Source of the DNA: Bacillus sp. JCM 19058
GTDB taxonomy: Bacteria; Bacillota; Bacilli; Bacillales_H; Bacillaceae_D
Length of the DNA: 64,000 nt
Assembly: GCA_001310555.1 (NCBI GenBank)
Contig: BAXO01000007.1
Span: 25,530 to 89,529, forward strand
Direction: 5' to 3'
A model generated the notes under the pieces. It did no database searches. It was not told the DNA's origin and saw only the letters and a list, made by a program, of their open reading frames with translations. Both the position numbers and the translations under genes were made by a program. Positions 41,961 through 51,586 of this stretch are shown piece by piece. Every line of letters begins with the position of its first letter. Position 1 is the stretch's first letter.

Positions 41961-42460
41961 TACGATCCTCCTGTGTTCATTTCTATTCCTTTTACTTGCA
42001 TGCTTCACCTCCAAAACATAATACTGGCAAGCATTCGTGTCAAGTGGAGTCCAAATGCAATATCTCTCTGTTTTCCCCACTAGTTTTATCCGCCCCAGTC
42101 GCTTACAGGTAGCCTCCCTACCTATTTTGTTCGATTCCACTCTAACGTAAGAAGGTGCGAATGCGTAATGTTACTCGATTTATTGTTGTTAAATGTACAT
42201 AATGGGGGAAATCTGAAAAATCAATGTATACACTAGTTTTACTATGTAAACGATGTGAGAACCTTTTGATATTCCAATAGTTCTCACATCGAAGTCAAGA
42301 TACATGCAGCTTCCTGACGATGTCCATATGATCACTGTTTTTTTTCTAGCTGCTAAATATCTAATAGAGATATCGTTAGGAATAACAATGGTATTGTCAC
42401 CATGCTGTCTTGATCACCTTTATTATTGATTGAAAAGTAAAGGAGCTCGATTTGCTAGTT
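41961..42460. other. Gene-free interval with a strong hairpin
   Basis: No gene is seen. A 12-bp perfect stem pairs cgatgtgagaac (42251-42262) with gttctcacatcg (42280-42291). It lies about 170 bp after the erm stop and could be its 3' end, though only a short T run follows on the minus strand. Confidence 0.5.
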
Positions 42461-43305
42461 TTACCTTTTTCTCGCTTTTGGCCAACGGAATCGCTCAACA
42501 TATTGAATCATCGTACGAAAAACGATGCCCCACTGTTGTTCAGTAAGTAAACAAATTGGCGTATCGCGATTGACATTTAAAGCCTTAACTAAATGCTTCA
42601 TTTGCGGTGCAGTAAAGACCCCCTTCAAAGCATTATAAATTGGCCAGTGCGGATATTTTAACGCGTATTCGGCCAATCCTGAAAAAGTATGATGCTGTTG
42701 TGAACTCACACTAGGCTTACCCTTCCTGCGAATTATCAACGCCGTGGAGTCCACTTTTGGTGGAGGTGAAAAGCTGTTACGCGAGATCTCTCTAACACAT
42801 TCTAGATTGAACACATCCTCCACTTTAAAATCGTTGGGTTAGTCACTGGATGGGCAGTGAACCGTTTTGCTGCTCCTTTTTCGATCACAAGGATTCCCTT
42901 CTGAAAATGGCTCTTTGGCTGGGAAAGCAGCTTTTTCAGGATAGGAGTCGTAATTGAATACGGTATATTGGCTACAACGATAAAAGGGTGTTTCGGTAGA
43001 GAATAATTCATTATATCCTTGTGGATGATCTGAACATTAGAGTACTTAGCTGTCTTACTTGCCAATACAGCAACGAAATCTGGGTCATATTCAACAGCAT
43101 AAACCGTCTCCGCTTTTTTTGCTAACGGAACCGTCAGCGCTCCTTTTCCGGCACCAATTTCTAAAACTGTGTCTCGTGCGGTTATGCTTGCTCGTTCCAC
43201 CAATTCATGAATGACCTGCTTATTATGCATGAGATGCTGACCAGAAAAATTGGGCCCGGCCACAAACTTTCGAACCTTTCGGTGACGCTTATTTTGCTTA
43301 CTCAT
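42461..43305 (-). CDS. erm: Erm family 23S rRNA (adenine-N6)-methyltransferase, frameshifted
   Basis: The product dimethylates A2058 of 23S rRNA and gives macrolide-lincosamide-streptogramin B resistance. Signatures are [20 protein letters not shown], the SAM motif [15 protein letters not shown], and the catalytic [10 protein letters not shown], then [20 protein letters not shown]. These resemble Erm(D)/Erm(K) and Erm(34) as I recall them. A missing G near 42826 shifts the frame; restoring it gives [14 protein letters not shown], the Erm(D)-like sequence. Length is about 282 residues. The ATG follows GGAGGA by five bases. An attenuator-like leader with two terminators lies directly upstream, so expression is probably inducible. 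Confidence 0.9.
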
Positions 43306-43333
43306 ATGATTCCTCCATTACTTAGAAATAAAA

Positions 43334-43358
43334 AAACACAGGTGCCCTGCCTGTGTTT
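43334..43358 (-). terminator. Leader terminator 2, next to the erm start
   Basis: The arms aaacacagg (43334-43342) and cctgtgttt (43350-43358) form a 9-bp stem followed on the minus strand by seven or more Ts. It ends 28 bp before the erm ATG, so it must be bypassed for expression. Confidence 0.85.
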
Positions 43359-43473
43359 GAGTAACGGAAAGAAGACATGCCTAAGCACGAGGAAAGTAAC
43401 CGATTTTCATATAAAATCAGCTTTCTCGTTAATGGTAGGCCATTTGGCGAATTTTACTTTTTAAACACAACAA

Positions 43474-43500
43474 AAAGAAGGGGAGACTCGCCCCTTCTTT
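43474..43500. terminator. Leader terminator 1
   Basis: The arms aaagaagggg (43474-43483) and ccccttcttt (43491-43500) form a perfect 10-bp stem with T tracts on both strands. On the minus strand it starts four bases after the stop codon of the 10-codon leader ORF. Confidence 0.85.
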
Positions 43501-43504
43501 TTTT

Positions 43505-43537
43505 CTACATAATGTAAAATAAAGGTTTCCTATTCAT
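43505..43537 (-). CDS. Putative 10-residue erm leader peptide
   Basis: ATG to TAG encodes MNRKPLFYIM. There is no strong ribosome binding site, only GGGATTGG about ten bases upstream. Its stop lies just before terminator 1, so a ribosome finishing it would cover the 5' arm. The motif differs from the known IFVI and RLR stalling peptides, so its role is inferred from position only. Confidence 0.35.
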   Translation of the reverse strand: MNRKPLFYIM

Positions 43538-43789
43538 AGGCAGACCAATCCCGTATACTCTGCAATACAGGCAGAGCGTTTGAACGTATTTAGTTACTGT
43601 TCAAAACTTGGAATTGTTATTATTCCTCCCACTGGAAACCCTCCGTTCTTGATAAGTCGTTTTCATTTTATCACATAACCATTTGCCACAGCAAGTAACG
43701 ATCTCCAGCCGTAGAACGGTGGCTCGTTCGGCAAAACTGAGACTGGCAGGTGGAGCTTGCTGTCGCTTCTTCACCTATCAGAGTAACCC

Positions 43790-45148
43790 TTACTGTAGCT
43801 CTTCATTCTCTATGACTAGCCGCCCATCTCGAAAAACGTGAGTTATATATTGGATATCCTCAATTTGCTGTAATGGATCGCCATCAATTACGATTAAATC
43901 AGCTGCTTTCCCCGGTTTAATGACGCCAATCTCATCACTTTGCAAGGCATGGGCGGCACGGCTTGTTGCTGATTGTAAGGCTTCCCGTGGACTTAACCCG
44001 CTTTTAACAAGCAAAGCAAGCTCCTGATACATACTAGGTCCGAAGAAAACGCCTGGCATCCCCGCATCGGTACCAACGACCAGTTGACCGCCAGCCGCGT
44101 GGAATTCCCCTGTTCGCTCTAACAGCCTTTGCTGGTATTCAGGATCAGCATTGATCGTCTCGACCATCAGCGTTGGTGATAACAAGATGCTCTCTTTAAC
44201 CATTGCTTGCAACAGCTCGTTGGGCCACCCATTAATAACAGCTCCTGCCCCTAGATGCTCTAATCCATCAACGCCTGCTTCGACCAATTCTTCTAAATCT
44301 TCTAATGCCCCCCAATGGCCAGTCACAGGTATATCGTGAGCATTGGCTTCGGAAACGATCGCTTGCAGCACATCAGTGTCGATTGGTTGTAATGGAAATT
44401 GTGAGTGTCCTCTCTCTTGAACCACCTTGATGAGATCGACCCCTTCATTGCCACTCGCCAGCTCTTGAACATTTTGGCGCGCTTCTTCAGCCGTGTCAGG
44501 AAAAAGGACAACGCCTGACTCTGGATCCGTCCCTACCGAAGCGATCGGATGTCCTTCTAATGTAGTAAATAACGAACCAGAAGTAAATAGCCGTGGGCCT
44601 TCGAGTTCTCCAACCTGTATGAGCCGGCGAAATTCCATCATCCATTCATGCTCGTCCCCAACGCTACGTACAGTTGTAATGCCGTGATTCAATAAGCTTT
44701 CCCTTTTATCGGGGGCATACCGAAAAAAGTCTGAGATCAGACTGACCATCTCGAGCGGGCTTGGCTCTTGTCCTAATTCGATTTCTGGCATTCCCAAGTG
44801 TACATGCAAGTCGATTAAACCAGGCATTAACGTTTGCCCGTCCAAATCCATGACCGTTGCTGACTCAGGTAGATCAAGAGTAGCACCAATATGGCTAATG
44901 ATCCCGTCATGAATCAAAACAGTAAGACCCTCAACAGACTCTAATTCTTCACCGAGCAATACAGTGCCGTTTGTTAGCGCAAGATAGCCCTCTTGCTCCT
45001 CGCCCGGCGTATAGAGCGTGCTAAAATAATAGATCACAGCGGTAGTGATTATAGCTACAACAAACAGAAAGCTAATCAATATGAAGCGCTTGAAAAAGTG
45101 CCAAAAAGGATGACCATTTTTTTGCTTTCTCTTTTTTATAGTCATCAT
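43790..45148 (-). CDS. Membrane-anchored metal-dependent amidohydrolase
   Basis: This is an intact 452-residue protein. A basic N-terminus (MMTIKKRKQKNGHPFWHFF) and one membrane helix (RFILISFLFVVAIITTAVIY) place the catalytic domain outside the cell. The amidohydrolase signatures are GLIDLHVHLG (HxH), VTGHWGALED, GLEHLGAG and LVVGTDAGMPG (catalytic Asp). The C-terminus GVIKPGKAADLIVIDGDPLQ is typical of imidazolonepropionase/prolidase-like members. The substrate is unknown. It lies upstream of the erm gene on the same strand but over 200 bp away and is probably independent. Confidence 0.85.
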   Translation of the reverse strand: MMTIKKRKQKNGHPFWHFFKRFILISFLFVVAIITTAVIYYFSTLYTPGEEQEGYLALTNGTVLLGEELESVEGLTVLIHDGIISHIGATLDLPESATVMDLDGQTLMPGLIDLHVHLGMPEIELGQEPSPLEMVSLISDFFRYAPDKRESLLNHGITTVRSVGDEHEWMMEFRRLIQVGELEGPRLFTSGSLFTTLEGHPIASVGTDPESGVVLFPDTAEEARQNVQELASGNEGVDLIKVVQERGHSQFPLQPIDTDVLQAIVSEANAHDIPVTGHWGALEDLEELVEAGVDGLEHLGAGAVINGWPNELLQAMVKESILLSPTLMVETINADPEYQQRLLERTGEFHAAGGQLVVGTDAGMPGVFFGPSMYQELALLVKSGLSPREALQSATSRAAHALQSDEIGVIKPGKAADLIVIDGDPLQQIEDIQYITHVFRDGRLVIENEELQ

Positions 45149-45775
45149 GATTTCTCTCTCTCATCCAAACACCCTCTTTGAATTATTCTATGTCTAGTAT
45201 GTAGGGAACACTTAAAGTAGGATAGTGACAAATGTAATTAACTGTATGTCATCCGTTTAGGGAAGAGGATATTGTTATTTCCAAGATCTCGTTGAGAAAA
45301 TACCAGGAACCACACGAAATCGCGCCCAAGAGAGTTTTAAAAAAAAGAACGATTATAAAGGGTGCGCCCCTCCGGAAGAAAACGCGCCCAACGAGCGAAT
45401 CAAGTTTAATTTGACTCTAGGTTGTCTGAGGTTTTTTTTAGAGGCTGAGGCGGGAAAACTAGGGTCCTTCCAAACTCTCATTATTATTTTTACTAAGATT
45501 GCCTGCATACTCAGTAGTCGTATATCTTAATATTGCGAGATAAACCTCGCGCTCGTTCGGATATTAGGATAGGGTGGAAAAATCGTTTACGTAAGGTGTG
45601 TACTTTCCATTTCTACTACCAGAATTTCGCATTTGTACAAATCGCCCTGTACGTCCCGTCTGTTTTTTTTTTCAAATATTCCCGCGTCAGTTAGTTATGG
45701 CTCTTTAATCATACTCTCCATCCCAGCTTAAGGATGGACGAATATTTTTTTTCATTTTTTTCTGAACAAAATAGG
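45149..45775. other. Gene-free interval
   Basis: No gene-like frame is present in about 630 bp. It has several gcgccc words (45320-45400) that loosely recall the repeats at 6640, and a small hairpin tccatcc/ggatgga (45717-45738) followed by a T-rich stretch on the plus strand. Confidence 0.4.
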
Positions 45776-46387
45776 TCATTTAGGCTTATGTTTCCAGTAG
45801 TATATCGCAAGCTGTGTACGGTCCCGAAGCTCAAGCTTATCGAGGATGACGGAGAGCGTATTGCGAACTGTACCCGTACTTAAGAATAAACGGGCAGCAA
45901 TTTCTTTGTTAGAGAGGCCTTGGGCAATGTATTCGGCGATATCGTTTTCACGTTCGGTTAATTCATCCAGCGCATCGCCACTTGGGCTTACTAATTGTTT
46001 GAGCACATTTGCATCAAGAACGGAGGAGCCAGCACCTAGAGCGCGGATTTGCTCAGCCATATTGTTGACCGACGACGATTTGAGCAAATACCCTTCTGCG
46101 CCAGCCTGCAGGGCGAGACGTATGTTTTGCTCATCGTTGAAAGTAGTAAGCATCATAATTAAAATCTCTGACCAGCGGCTTTTGATCTCCTTCGTACTCT
46201 CGATCCCATCCATTTCGGGCATGCGGATGTCCATAAGTACGAGATCAGGGGCATTTTGTTCAATAAATGCAATGGCTTCGCGTCCGTTGCCCGCGGTGCC
46301 TAAAACGGTAAAATCCTTTTCGTTATTAAGCAGCAGCTGAAGGCTTTGGCATACGAGCGGGTCATCATCAACAATAAGAATTTTCAT
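45776..46387 (-). CDS. NarL/LuxR-type response regulator of an ABC-exporter system
   Basis: This is an intact 203-residue protein. The receiver has ILIVDDDPLVCQSLQLLL, the phospho-acceptor Asp in DLVLMDIRMPEMDG and a Lys in GYLLKSSS. The DNA-binding end is LTERENDIAEYIAQGLSNKE, then FLSTGTVRNTLSVILDKL. Its start overlaps the kinase stop by four bases (ATGA). It is the last gene of the operon ATPase-permease-permease-kinase-regulator and should activate this operon when the kinase senses a membrane-active compound. Confidence 0.9.
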   Translation of the reverse strand: MKILIVDDDPLVCQSLQLLLNNEKDFTVLGTAGNGREAIAFIEQNAPDLVLMDIRMPEMDGIESTKEIKSRWSEILIMMLTTFNDEQNIRLALQAGAEGYLLKSSSVNNMAEQIRALGAGSSVLDANVLKQLVSPSGDALDELTERENDIAEYIAQGLSNKEIAARLFLSTGTVRNTLSVILDKLELRDRTQLAIYYWKHKPK

Positions 46388-47476
46388 TTTGCTTCCTCAC
46401 TTTCCGGAATGGGCAGCACACATACAATTAAGTACCCGGAAGAGGCGTTGACTGAAATACTTCCTCCAGCCGCGCGTGCCCTAATTTTTAAGTTTCTTAT
46501 GCCGCTGCCGCCAGTAACATATGCGGAATTTGTGCCGTTATCCTGAATGCTCAGACGTACGATCGCCTGAGTGACATCAAGCTGTATTTCCACTTGAGTG
46601 GCGTTGCTGTGCCGGACTACATTCGTAAGAGCTTCCTTTAGGCAGGGGACAAGCAGGCTCCATAGGTAAATGGGGACACTAGTTATGTCACCTGATTTCA
46701 CGTAGGAAACTTGGCAATGATTGAAGTTTTGCGCAATGGATTCAAGTTGTTGTTCGCCGATTAAGGCAGTAGGCGTCATATCGTGGACGGTTTCGCGCAG
46801 CAGCTTAGTGCTTCGAATTAACCGTTCTTTTACTTGAGCGAACATGTCCTCTGCTTTCTCCCCCTGTTTAAGCTGTTCATAGGCCTGCAGAGCGAGAAGC
46901 GCACCAGTTAAATCGTGGCCGAGGTGATCGTGTAGATCACGAGCAATTCGATTCCTTTCTGTAATTTCCGCCATCTGCGCGGTCTCACTATTGGCCTGAA
47001 GCAAATCGGTTTTTAACCGCTCCAGCTCATAACGCTCCTTTCGACCCTTGTCTATTTCATCCAAATAAGTATTCCGTTGCTGATTCCAAAAACGAAGAAC
47101 GCTTCCAATTAATGCAGCACTCAAGAGAAACCAGAGAAGATAAACAGACATGGCTCCACTAGCAAACACAATAATAGGAATCGGAACGCTATAGCGAAGC
47201 CGCCCTTTCCATATGCTCTCCAATAGAGGCAGGGCGAGACCATACAAGCTCCAACCCCAAAACGGTAGAAAAATCAGGCAAAAAGAGATGTCAATCAAGA
47301 CCGTCCAAGCTGGCAATGAAAACCGCCAACGTGACGCTGCCATGATCGAGAGGAGGAGTATGAGTATAAACACAGGAATCGTTTGGATCTGAATATACCA
47401 TAAAAGCAGAAGAAAAAAAGAGATTGCTCATTCGCCAGAGCGTGATATAAAAGCTAGGCTTAGTCAATGTTGTCAT
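46384..47476 (-). CDS. HPK7-type sensor histidine kinase, frameshifted near the start
   Basis: An N-terminal block of several membrane helices lacks a large outer domain, as in intramembrane-sensing kinases. The dimerisation/phospho-acceptor helix is ERNRIARDLHDHLGHDLTGA with His in LHDHLG, and the ATPase part has CLKEALTNVVRHSNATQVEI and QDNG with SGIRNLKIRARAAGG. An A-run shift near 47415 joins LWRMSNLFF to a helix leading into VFILILLLSIMAASRWRFS. The ATG at 47476 has GGAGGAAAGGCGT upstream. It is encoded with the exporter, which suggests it senses the exported or membrane-damaging agent. Confidence 0.86.
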
Positions 47477-47552
47477 ACGCCTTTCCTCCTTTTCCCTAAC
47501 TTTAACTATAAACAGAAATAACTCCTAGCTCAAGTGCCAGGAGTCATCACTG

Positions 47553-48238
47553 TTAGCCAATCCTGCGAATACTGCCAAGGATGAGAAATAAGATTGTATA
47601 GAGCATAAGTATTCCATTGATGAACAAAAAGTCGTTAGCCTGATGACCGAATACGATCCACTGCATCCCTTCTGTTAACCAGTAGGTAGGAAAAATGATG
47701 GCGACCCGCTCAAAGGCACTTGGCATCATCTCGACTGGCAGCAATAACCCGCCAAATAGGCCATTAATATAATAACGGACATAAACACAAGAAAGGAAAC
47801 CTCTTTATTGCGGAAATTCGATATCCAGGCAAGTGAAAAAGCAAGGGACATTAAGCTAAAATTTATAAACAGGAGAAATAAATAGAGAGGCGAATATAAC
47901 TCCTGGCCATAAAGGACGCCGCCTCCTACGACGATTGCGCATTGGACAATCAGAATAATGGCGTAGGCGATCAAATTTTGCCATAAGTAGTGAAAATGGC
48001 TGATTGGTGCCACGGCTAGCCGCTTGACCACCCCTTTTGCTCGATCCTCCAGCATAATCGAAGCCAATCGGATACTGACAAAGAGAAGCAATATCCCAAA
48101 ATAATGGTAACCAAAGGGGAGGAACGGATAAGGCTCATTCGACGGGAGAAAAATCGCCCCGACAGGAAACAGCGTCAAGAAAATAAGGTTCGTTGAGTTG
48201 CGAAAACTTCGTTTGAGTGCGAATTGAAAAATCGTCAT
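47553..48238 (-). CDS. ABC-2 type permease (second subunit), frameshifted
   Basis: This is a polytopic membrane protein with a cytoplasmic N-terminus (FQFALKRSFRNSTNLIFLTL). ABC-2 features include VSIRLASIMLEDRAKGVVKR, LAVAPISHFHYLWQNLIAYA and LLPVEMMPSAFERVAIIFPT. A shift near 47770 separates the last third. Its ATG overlaps the stop of the preceding permease gene (ATGA). Together with the other permease and the ATPase it forms an exporter of the LnrLMN type. Confidence 0.83.
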
Positions 48239-48963
48239 GGCATTTTCCTCCGTCCGACCACAAGCAAAAGGAAGAAGGTAACGATGATCGCTCCAAGCAA
48301 AATGCTTACGTTAAGCCATACTTCATCCATATTCCCCGCTTGATGCTCGAAAATGGCAGCGCTAGCTAAAGTCAAAGGATTCCCATAGGAGCCCATGAAA
48401 TCGAAAAACGCATTGTTAGGCATTGGGAAGAATAAACCGGCGAGTACGATGGCGCCAACGCCATACACCTCACTAAGTCGTTCCGCCAGTTTAAAATTTT
48501 TGACGGCAAAGGTGAAAATTAAGCAGACAATACTGGATAGCGTAGCCATCAAAAGCGATGACAAAGAGTGCCCACGGAATGCTGCCCCAATTGACATCGA
48601 AAACCAATGTTGAGTAAGAATGATGATGAGCCCAAGGAAAATGGAAAAGAGCGTACCCATGAACATAATAGAAAAGCCATAAAGTGTTGTATTAATAGGC
48701 AAGGATTGAATTCGGTAACGACTTGCAGTAAAAAAAATCATAATAGATATAGGACATCACGACAGCCCCGCCAAATAACTGGAAGGAAAGCACGAGCATA
48801 ATCGTCATTTCCTGATCGGTTGTTCCCGAATTTGCAACCGCGTCACCTAATATAATGGAGAAAAATGTGACCAATACTATAGGAACAACGAGCAATAGTA
48901 GTAATGTAATCCAATCTCTTATCAACCGTAGTCCGGTAAATCGTAAAGTCGATAAAACCTCAT
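48235..48963 (-). CDS. ABC-2 type permease (first subunit), frameshifted
   Basis: The joined frame reads LSTLRFTGLRLIRDWITLLL and VPIVLVTFFSIILGD, then after an A8 shift at about 48732 the rest of the protein to VVGRRKMP. Hydrophobic helices and the conserved LRLIRDW start resemble ABC-2 exporters with an inserted large loop. The ATG at 48963 overlaps the ATPase stop; a missing T in the TTTT just after it would restore the frame. Length is about 243 residues, short for the family. Confidence 0.78.
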
Positions 48964-49908
48964 TCTTCCTTCTCCTCCCCGTCGCGGAGCTGCTTGCCGG
49001 TGAGCGTCAGAAAAACATCCTCTAAATTCGGCTTTTCCGCTTGAATACCGAGCAAACCACCGTTTTCTTTAATTATAGAAATCGCCCGGTCAAGGTTGCC
49101 AGAACCGACTTTCGAAATAATCGTTACATTGCTGCCCTCGAGGGCCACTTGTTTAACGCCATCTAGTTGCTCTAATCGGTCGACGGGCAGGTGCGCCGGC
49201 TCTGTTACTTCAATTTTAATTTTTTTCTTCATGCTGGATATTTTTAATCAGCTCATCGACCGTTCCCTCGGTAATGATCTGACCCTGGTCGACAATGACG
49301 ACGCGTGAAGCAATTGCTTGTACCTCTTCCATATAATGAGTCGTGTACAAAATCGTCGTTCCTCGCCTTCTTAATTCCTTCACCGTTTCAAGAATATGGT
49401 TGCGGGATTGCGGGTCAATCCCAACCGTCGGCTCGTCCATGATGAGTAGCTTTGGTTGATGGGTAAGGGCACAAGCAATATTCAAGCGACGTTTCATCCC
49501 ACCTGAAAATTTTTTGGGCATGGAGCGGGATTTCGATGCAAGGCCGACAAACTCAAGTGCCTCTGCTACCCGTTTTTTTCTTTCCTCCCCCCGGAGTCCA
49601 TACACGCCAGCAAAAAACTCTAGGTTTTCCTTCGCCGTTAACTCTTCAAACACAGTCAATTCCTGGGTGACGAGCCCCATCTTTTCTTTATTTTTATTCG
49701 TGAACGGTTTCGCTGTATTAAACAATCGGATCGATCCCCGATCATATGGAATCATGCCAGTTAGTGTGTGTATCAGTGTCGTCTTCCCCGCTCCGTTAGG
49801 GCCAAGCAAACCGACGATTTCCCCCTCATGAATGTCCAGATCAACATGATCAAGCGCAAGGTGTGATCCGTATCGTTTTACAATTCCTTGCATCGATGCA
49901 ATCGCCAT
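48960..49908 (-). CDS. ABC transporter ATP-binding protein (Lnr/Nat-like exporter), frameshifted
   Basis: Walker A is GLLGPNGAGKTTLIHTL, the signature FSGGMKRRLNIACALTHQPK, Walker B LLIMDEPTVGID and the switch His in TILYTTHYMEEV. A C-terminal extension (VTEPAHLPVDRLEQLDGVKQ and on) is typical of drug-export ATPases. It lies after a poly-A shift near 49220. The ATG at 49908 is chosen because AAAAGGTGATAAAA precedes it. Gene order ATPase-permease-permease-kinase-regulator, all overlapping or close, resembles the linearmycin-resistance genes of B. subtilis with the regulators placed last. Confidence 0.87.
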
Positions 49909-50093
49909 TTTTATCACCTTTTCTTTTTATGATACATTTAGTATGGCGTGTATAAGCGTAGTTGAGAAGTTACAATTGTCACTAGATCAATGTCATCTTT
50001 AAATAGGAGAGAAAAGTGAGGGCTCGTACTAAAGCGTATGAGGATTGTCGTAATTTCCCTATTGCATAGGGGCCTTTTCGATATTTTGCAAGC

Positions 50094-50124
50094 AGAGCCT
50101 GCAGAAATAGTATCTGCAGGCTCT
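50094..50124. terminator. Perfect 11-bp hairpin after the THUMP methyltransferase gene
   Basis: The arms agagcctgcag (50094-50104) and ctgcaggctct (50114-50124) pair without error. T tracts are poor on both sides, so termination strength is uncertain. It lies 37 bp after the minus-strand stop. Confidence 0.5.
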
Positions 50125-50160
50125 GATTAGCTTCGCTTGTTCGTTACACTCTTCGCTTGC

Positions 50161-51164
50161 TTAACGGCAGTTTTCAAAGACAAACACGGTCGGATGCAAG
50201 CCTTTCAAATGAACGGGATAGGACGAAACATACGTGAAACCAACCCGTTCTGCAATCGCCTTTAATTCGTTTCCCTCGCTAAAATAATCGCCCTTCCGTT
50301 CGTTTTCATAATTCTACTCAGTTCCTTTAAAACCGTTCCGTACAATAACTGGATGTCTTCATGAGAGGAGACTTGTCTGCCAAATGGAAGGTTCGTAACA
50401 ACCTTATTTGCATAATTATCCGCAAGAGGAAGGTTGCCTGCATCCCATACTTCAACCTTGACATTATACTCAAGGTTTTCCTTCGTTACAGTCGCATTTT
50501 CTTCCGAGATATCTCCCCCCATTATACGCTTGACCGGATAGTTGATCCGTTCTGCCAATATCGTACCCGAACCACAGCAAGGATCGACAAAAATATCTTC
50601 CGGATGAGGACTTGAGAGCCATACGAGCGCGTGGGCTACAGTAGGGAGCAGCGCAGCACGCGAAAACTGTCTTTGCGACTGACGATACCGAAACGTGGCA
50701 TCTGTTAGCCGAAGCGAGAGAAGGGCTTCATTGTTTTCAATATCGAGCCTGAATTCGGTTTGCTGAAGACCAGCCGCTCCGATTTCCCAATTTGGGTATC
50801 GTTTGGCAATGCCAACCATGGCAGCATTTGCCGCTTCAAATCGAGTATACGTATGGTTGCCTTTTCGACTGGCGTTAACTCGAAACGACCCCCTCTTATT
50901 AATAAAATCGATATCTATATGAGTCATGTACTCTTGCAATTGAGTTAAATCCCTTTTATGTGGCCCGATCTCAAATTGAGCGACGAATTGAAATAAATTG
51001 TCTGCCGTTCTTAATTCTTTTAAACCTTTCACAGAGTTTGTCGAAGCAAAGAAAACCTTTCCTCTTTTAGTTTGCTCTATGTCGGTAGCGCTTAATTTAC
51101 CTTTTATTTCGTCTACTAAAACAGCTTCTAATCCAGGAAGAACGGTTGCAAAATAAACAGTCAT
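50161..51164 (-). CDS. THUMP-domain RNA N2-guanine methyltransferase (TrmN/RlmL-like), frameshifted near the end
   Basis: The N-terminal THUMP region (MTVYFATVLPGLEAVLVDEI through the charged middle) binds RNA. The methyltransferase half has FVDPCCGSGTILAERI (SAM site), GGDISEENATVTKENLEYN and the catalytic NLPFGRQV, which replaces the usual N-P-P-Y/F. A shift near 50270 joins RAIILAxE to GNELKAIAERVGFTYVSSYP and the true end FVFENCR at 50161. Length is about 334 residues. An intrinsic terminator lies 40 bp upstream of the ATG. The target may be tRNA guanine 6 or rRNA; this cannot be settled by reading. Confidence 0.82.
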
Positions 51165-51528
51165 TTTTGACTCCTCCTAATCGTATATACCGTTTAAAGA
51201 AGCAAAAAAGCTATCAATGAACCTTTCGGATCGTTGATAGCCTGCAATTAAACTACAGCATAGATTAATAAGCTTCCTATGAAGAAGCTTGTTCTAAAAA
51301 CGGCCTATTGATGATCGTGTTCATAACCTGTCGATGCTTAAGTGCAATGTAAATTAACCCCTTTTAAGAAGGAGTTTTTCACATTTCGCGCATCGAATCG
51401 TATTCAGTTATTTGATTAACGAATATTTGTTAAGAACACTGCCATGATCATCATGATTCAGAGAAACCTCCATCCACTTCTATTAACGACAGTTTAAACG
51501 ATTGTACTTTAGAATTCAACATCATAAA
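51165..51528. other. Long leader with an intrinsic terminator ahead of the THUMP gene
   Basis: No gene is seen. On the minus strand, gctatcaa/ttgatagc (51241-51210) is followed by TTTTTT and ends 40 bp before the THUMP ATG. A second hairpin, aagcttc/gaagctt (51290-51270), precedes it. The upstream tlp gene has its own terminator, so this one may attenuate the methyltransferase gene. Confidence 0.5.
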
Positions 51529-51574
51529 ACTAAAAAAAGAGTAGGCATGGAGCGCGAAATCCACTCATGCCTAC
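51529..51574 (-). terminator. Intrinsic terminator after tlp
   Basis: The arms gtaggcatg (51541-51549) and catgcctac (51566-51574) form a perfect 9-bp stem; the minus strand then reads TCTTTTTTT. Confidence 0.85.
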
Positions 51575-51586
51575 AATCGATTATTG

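Larger units (their letters stand above)
43322..43576 (-). promoter_or_regulatory. Attenuator-like leader of erm
   Basis: Read along the minus strand the leader holds several elements in order. First is a small hairpin CTCTGC-loop-GCAGAG (43576-43558) whose 5' strand contains CTGCCTGT. A 10-codon ORF (43537-43505) comes next, then intrinsic terminator 1 (43500-43474), a 9-codon ORF (43410-43381), terminator 2 (43358-43334) and the erm start at 43305. CTGCCTGT is perfectly complementary to ACAGGCAG in the 5' arm of terminator 2 (43354-43347). Erm(K) of B. licheniformis is known to use transcription attenuation; the mechanism here is inference. Confidence 0.65.

Noticed and set aside
45320..45410. 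gcgccc-containing words considered as further copies of the 6640 repeat
   Set aside because: Similarity is limited to a few bases and spacing is irregular, so I do not call them copies.
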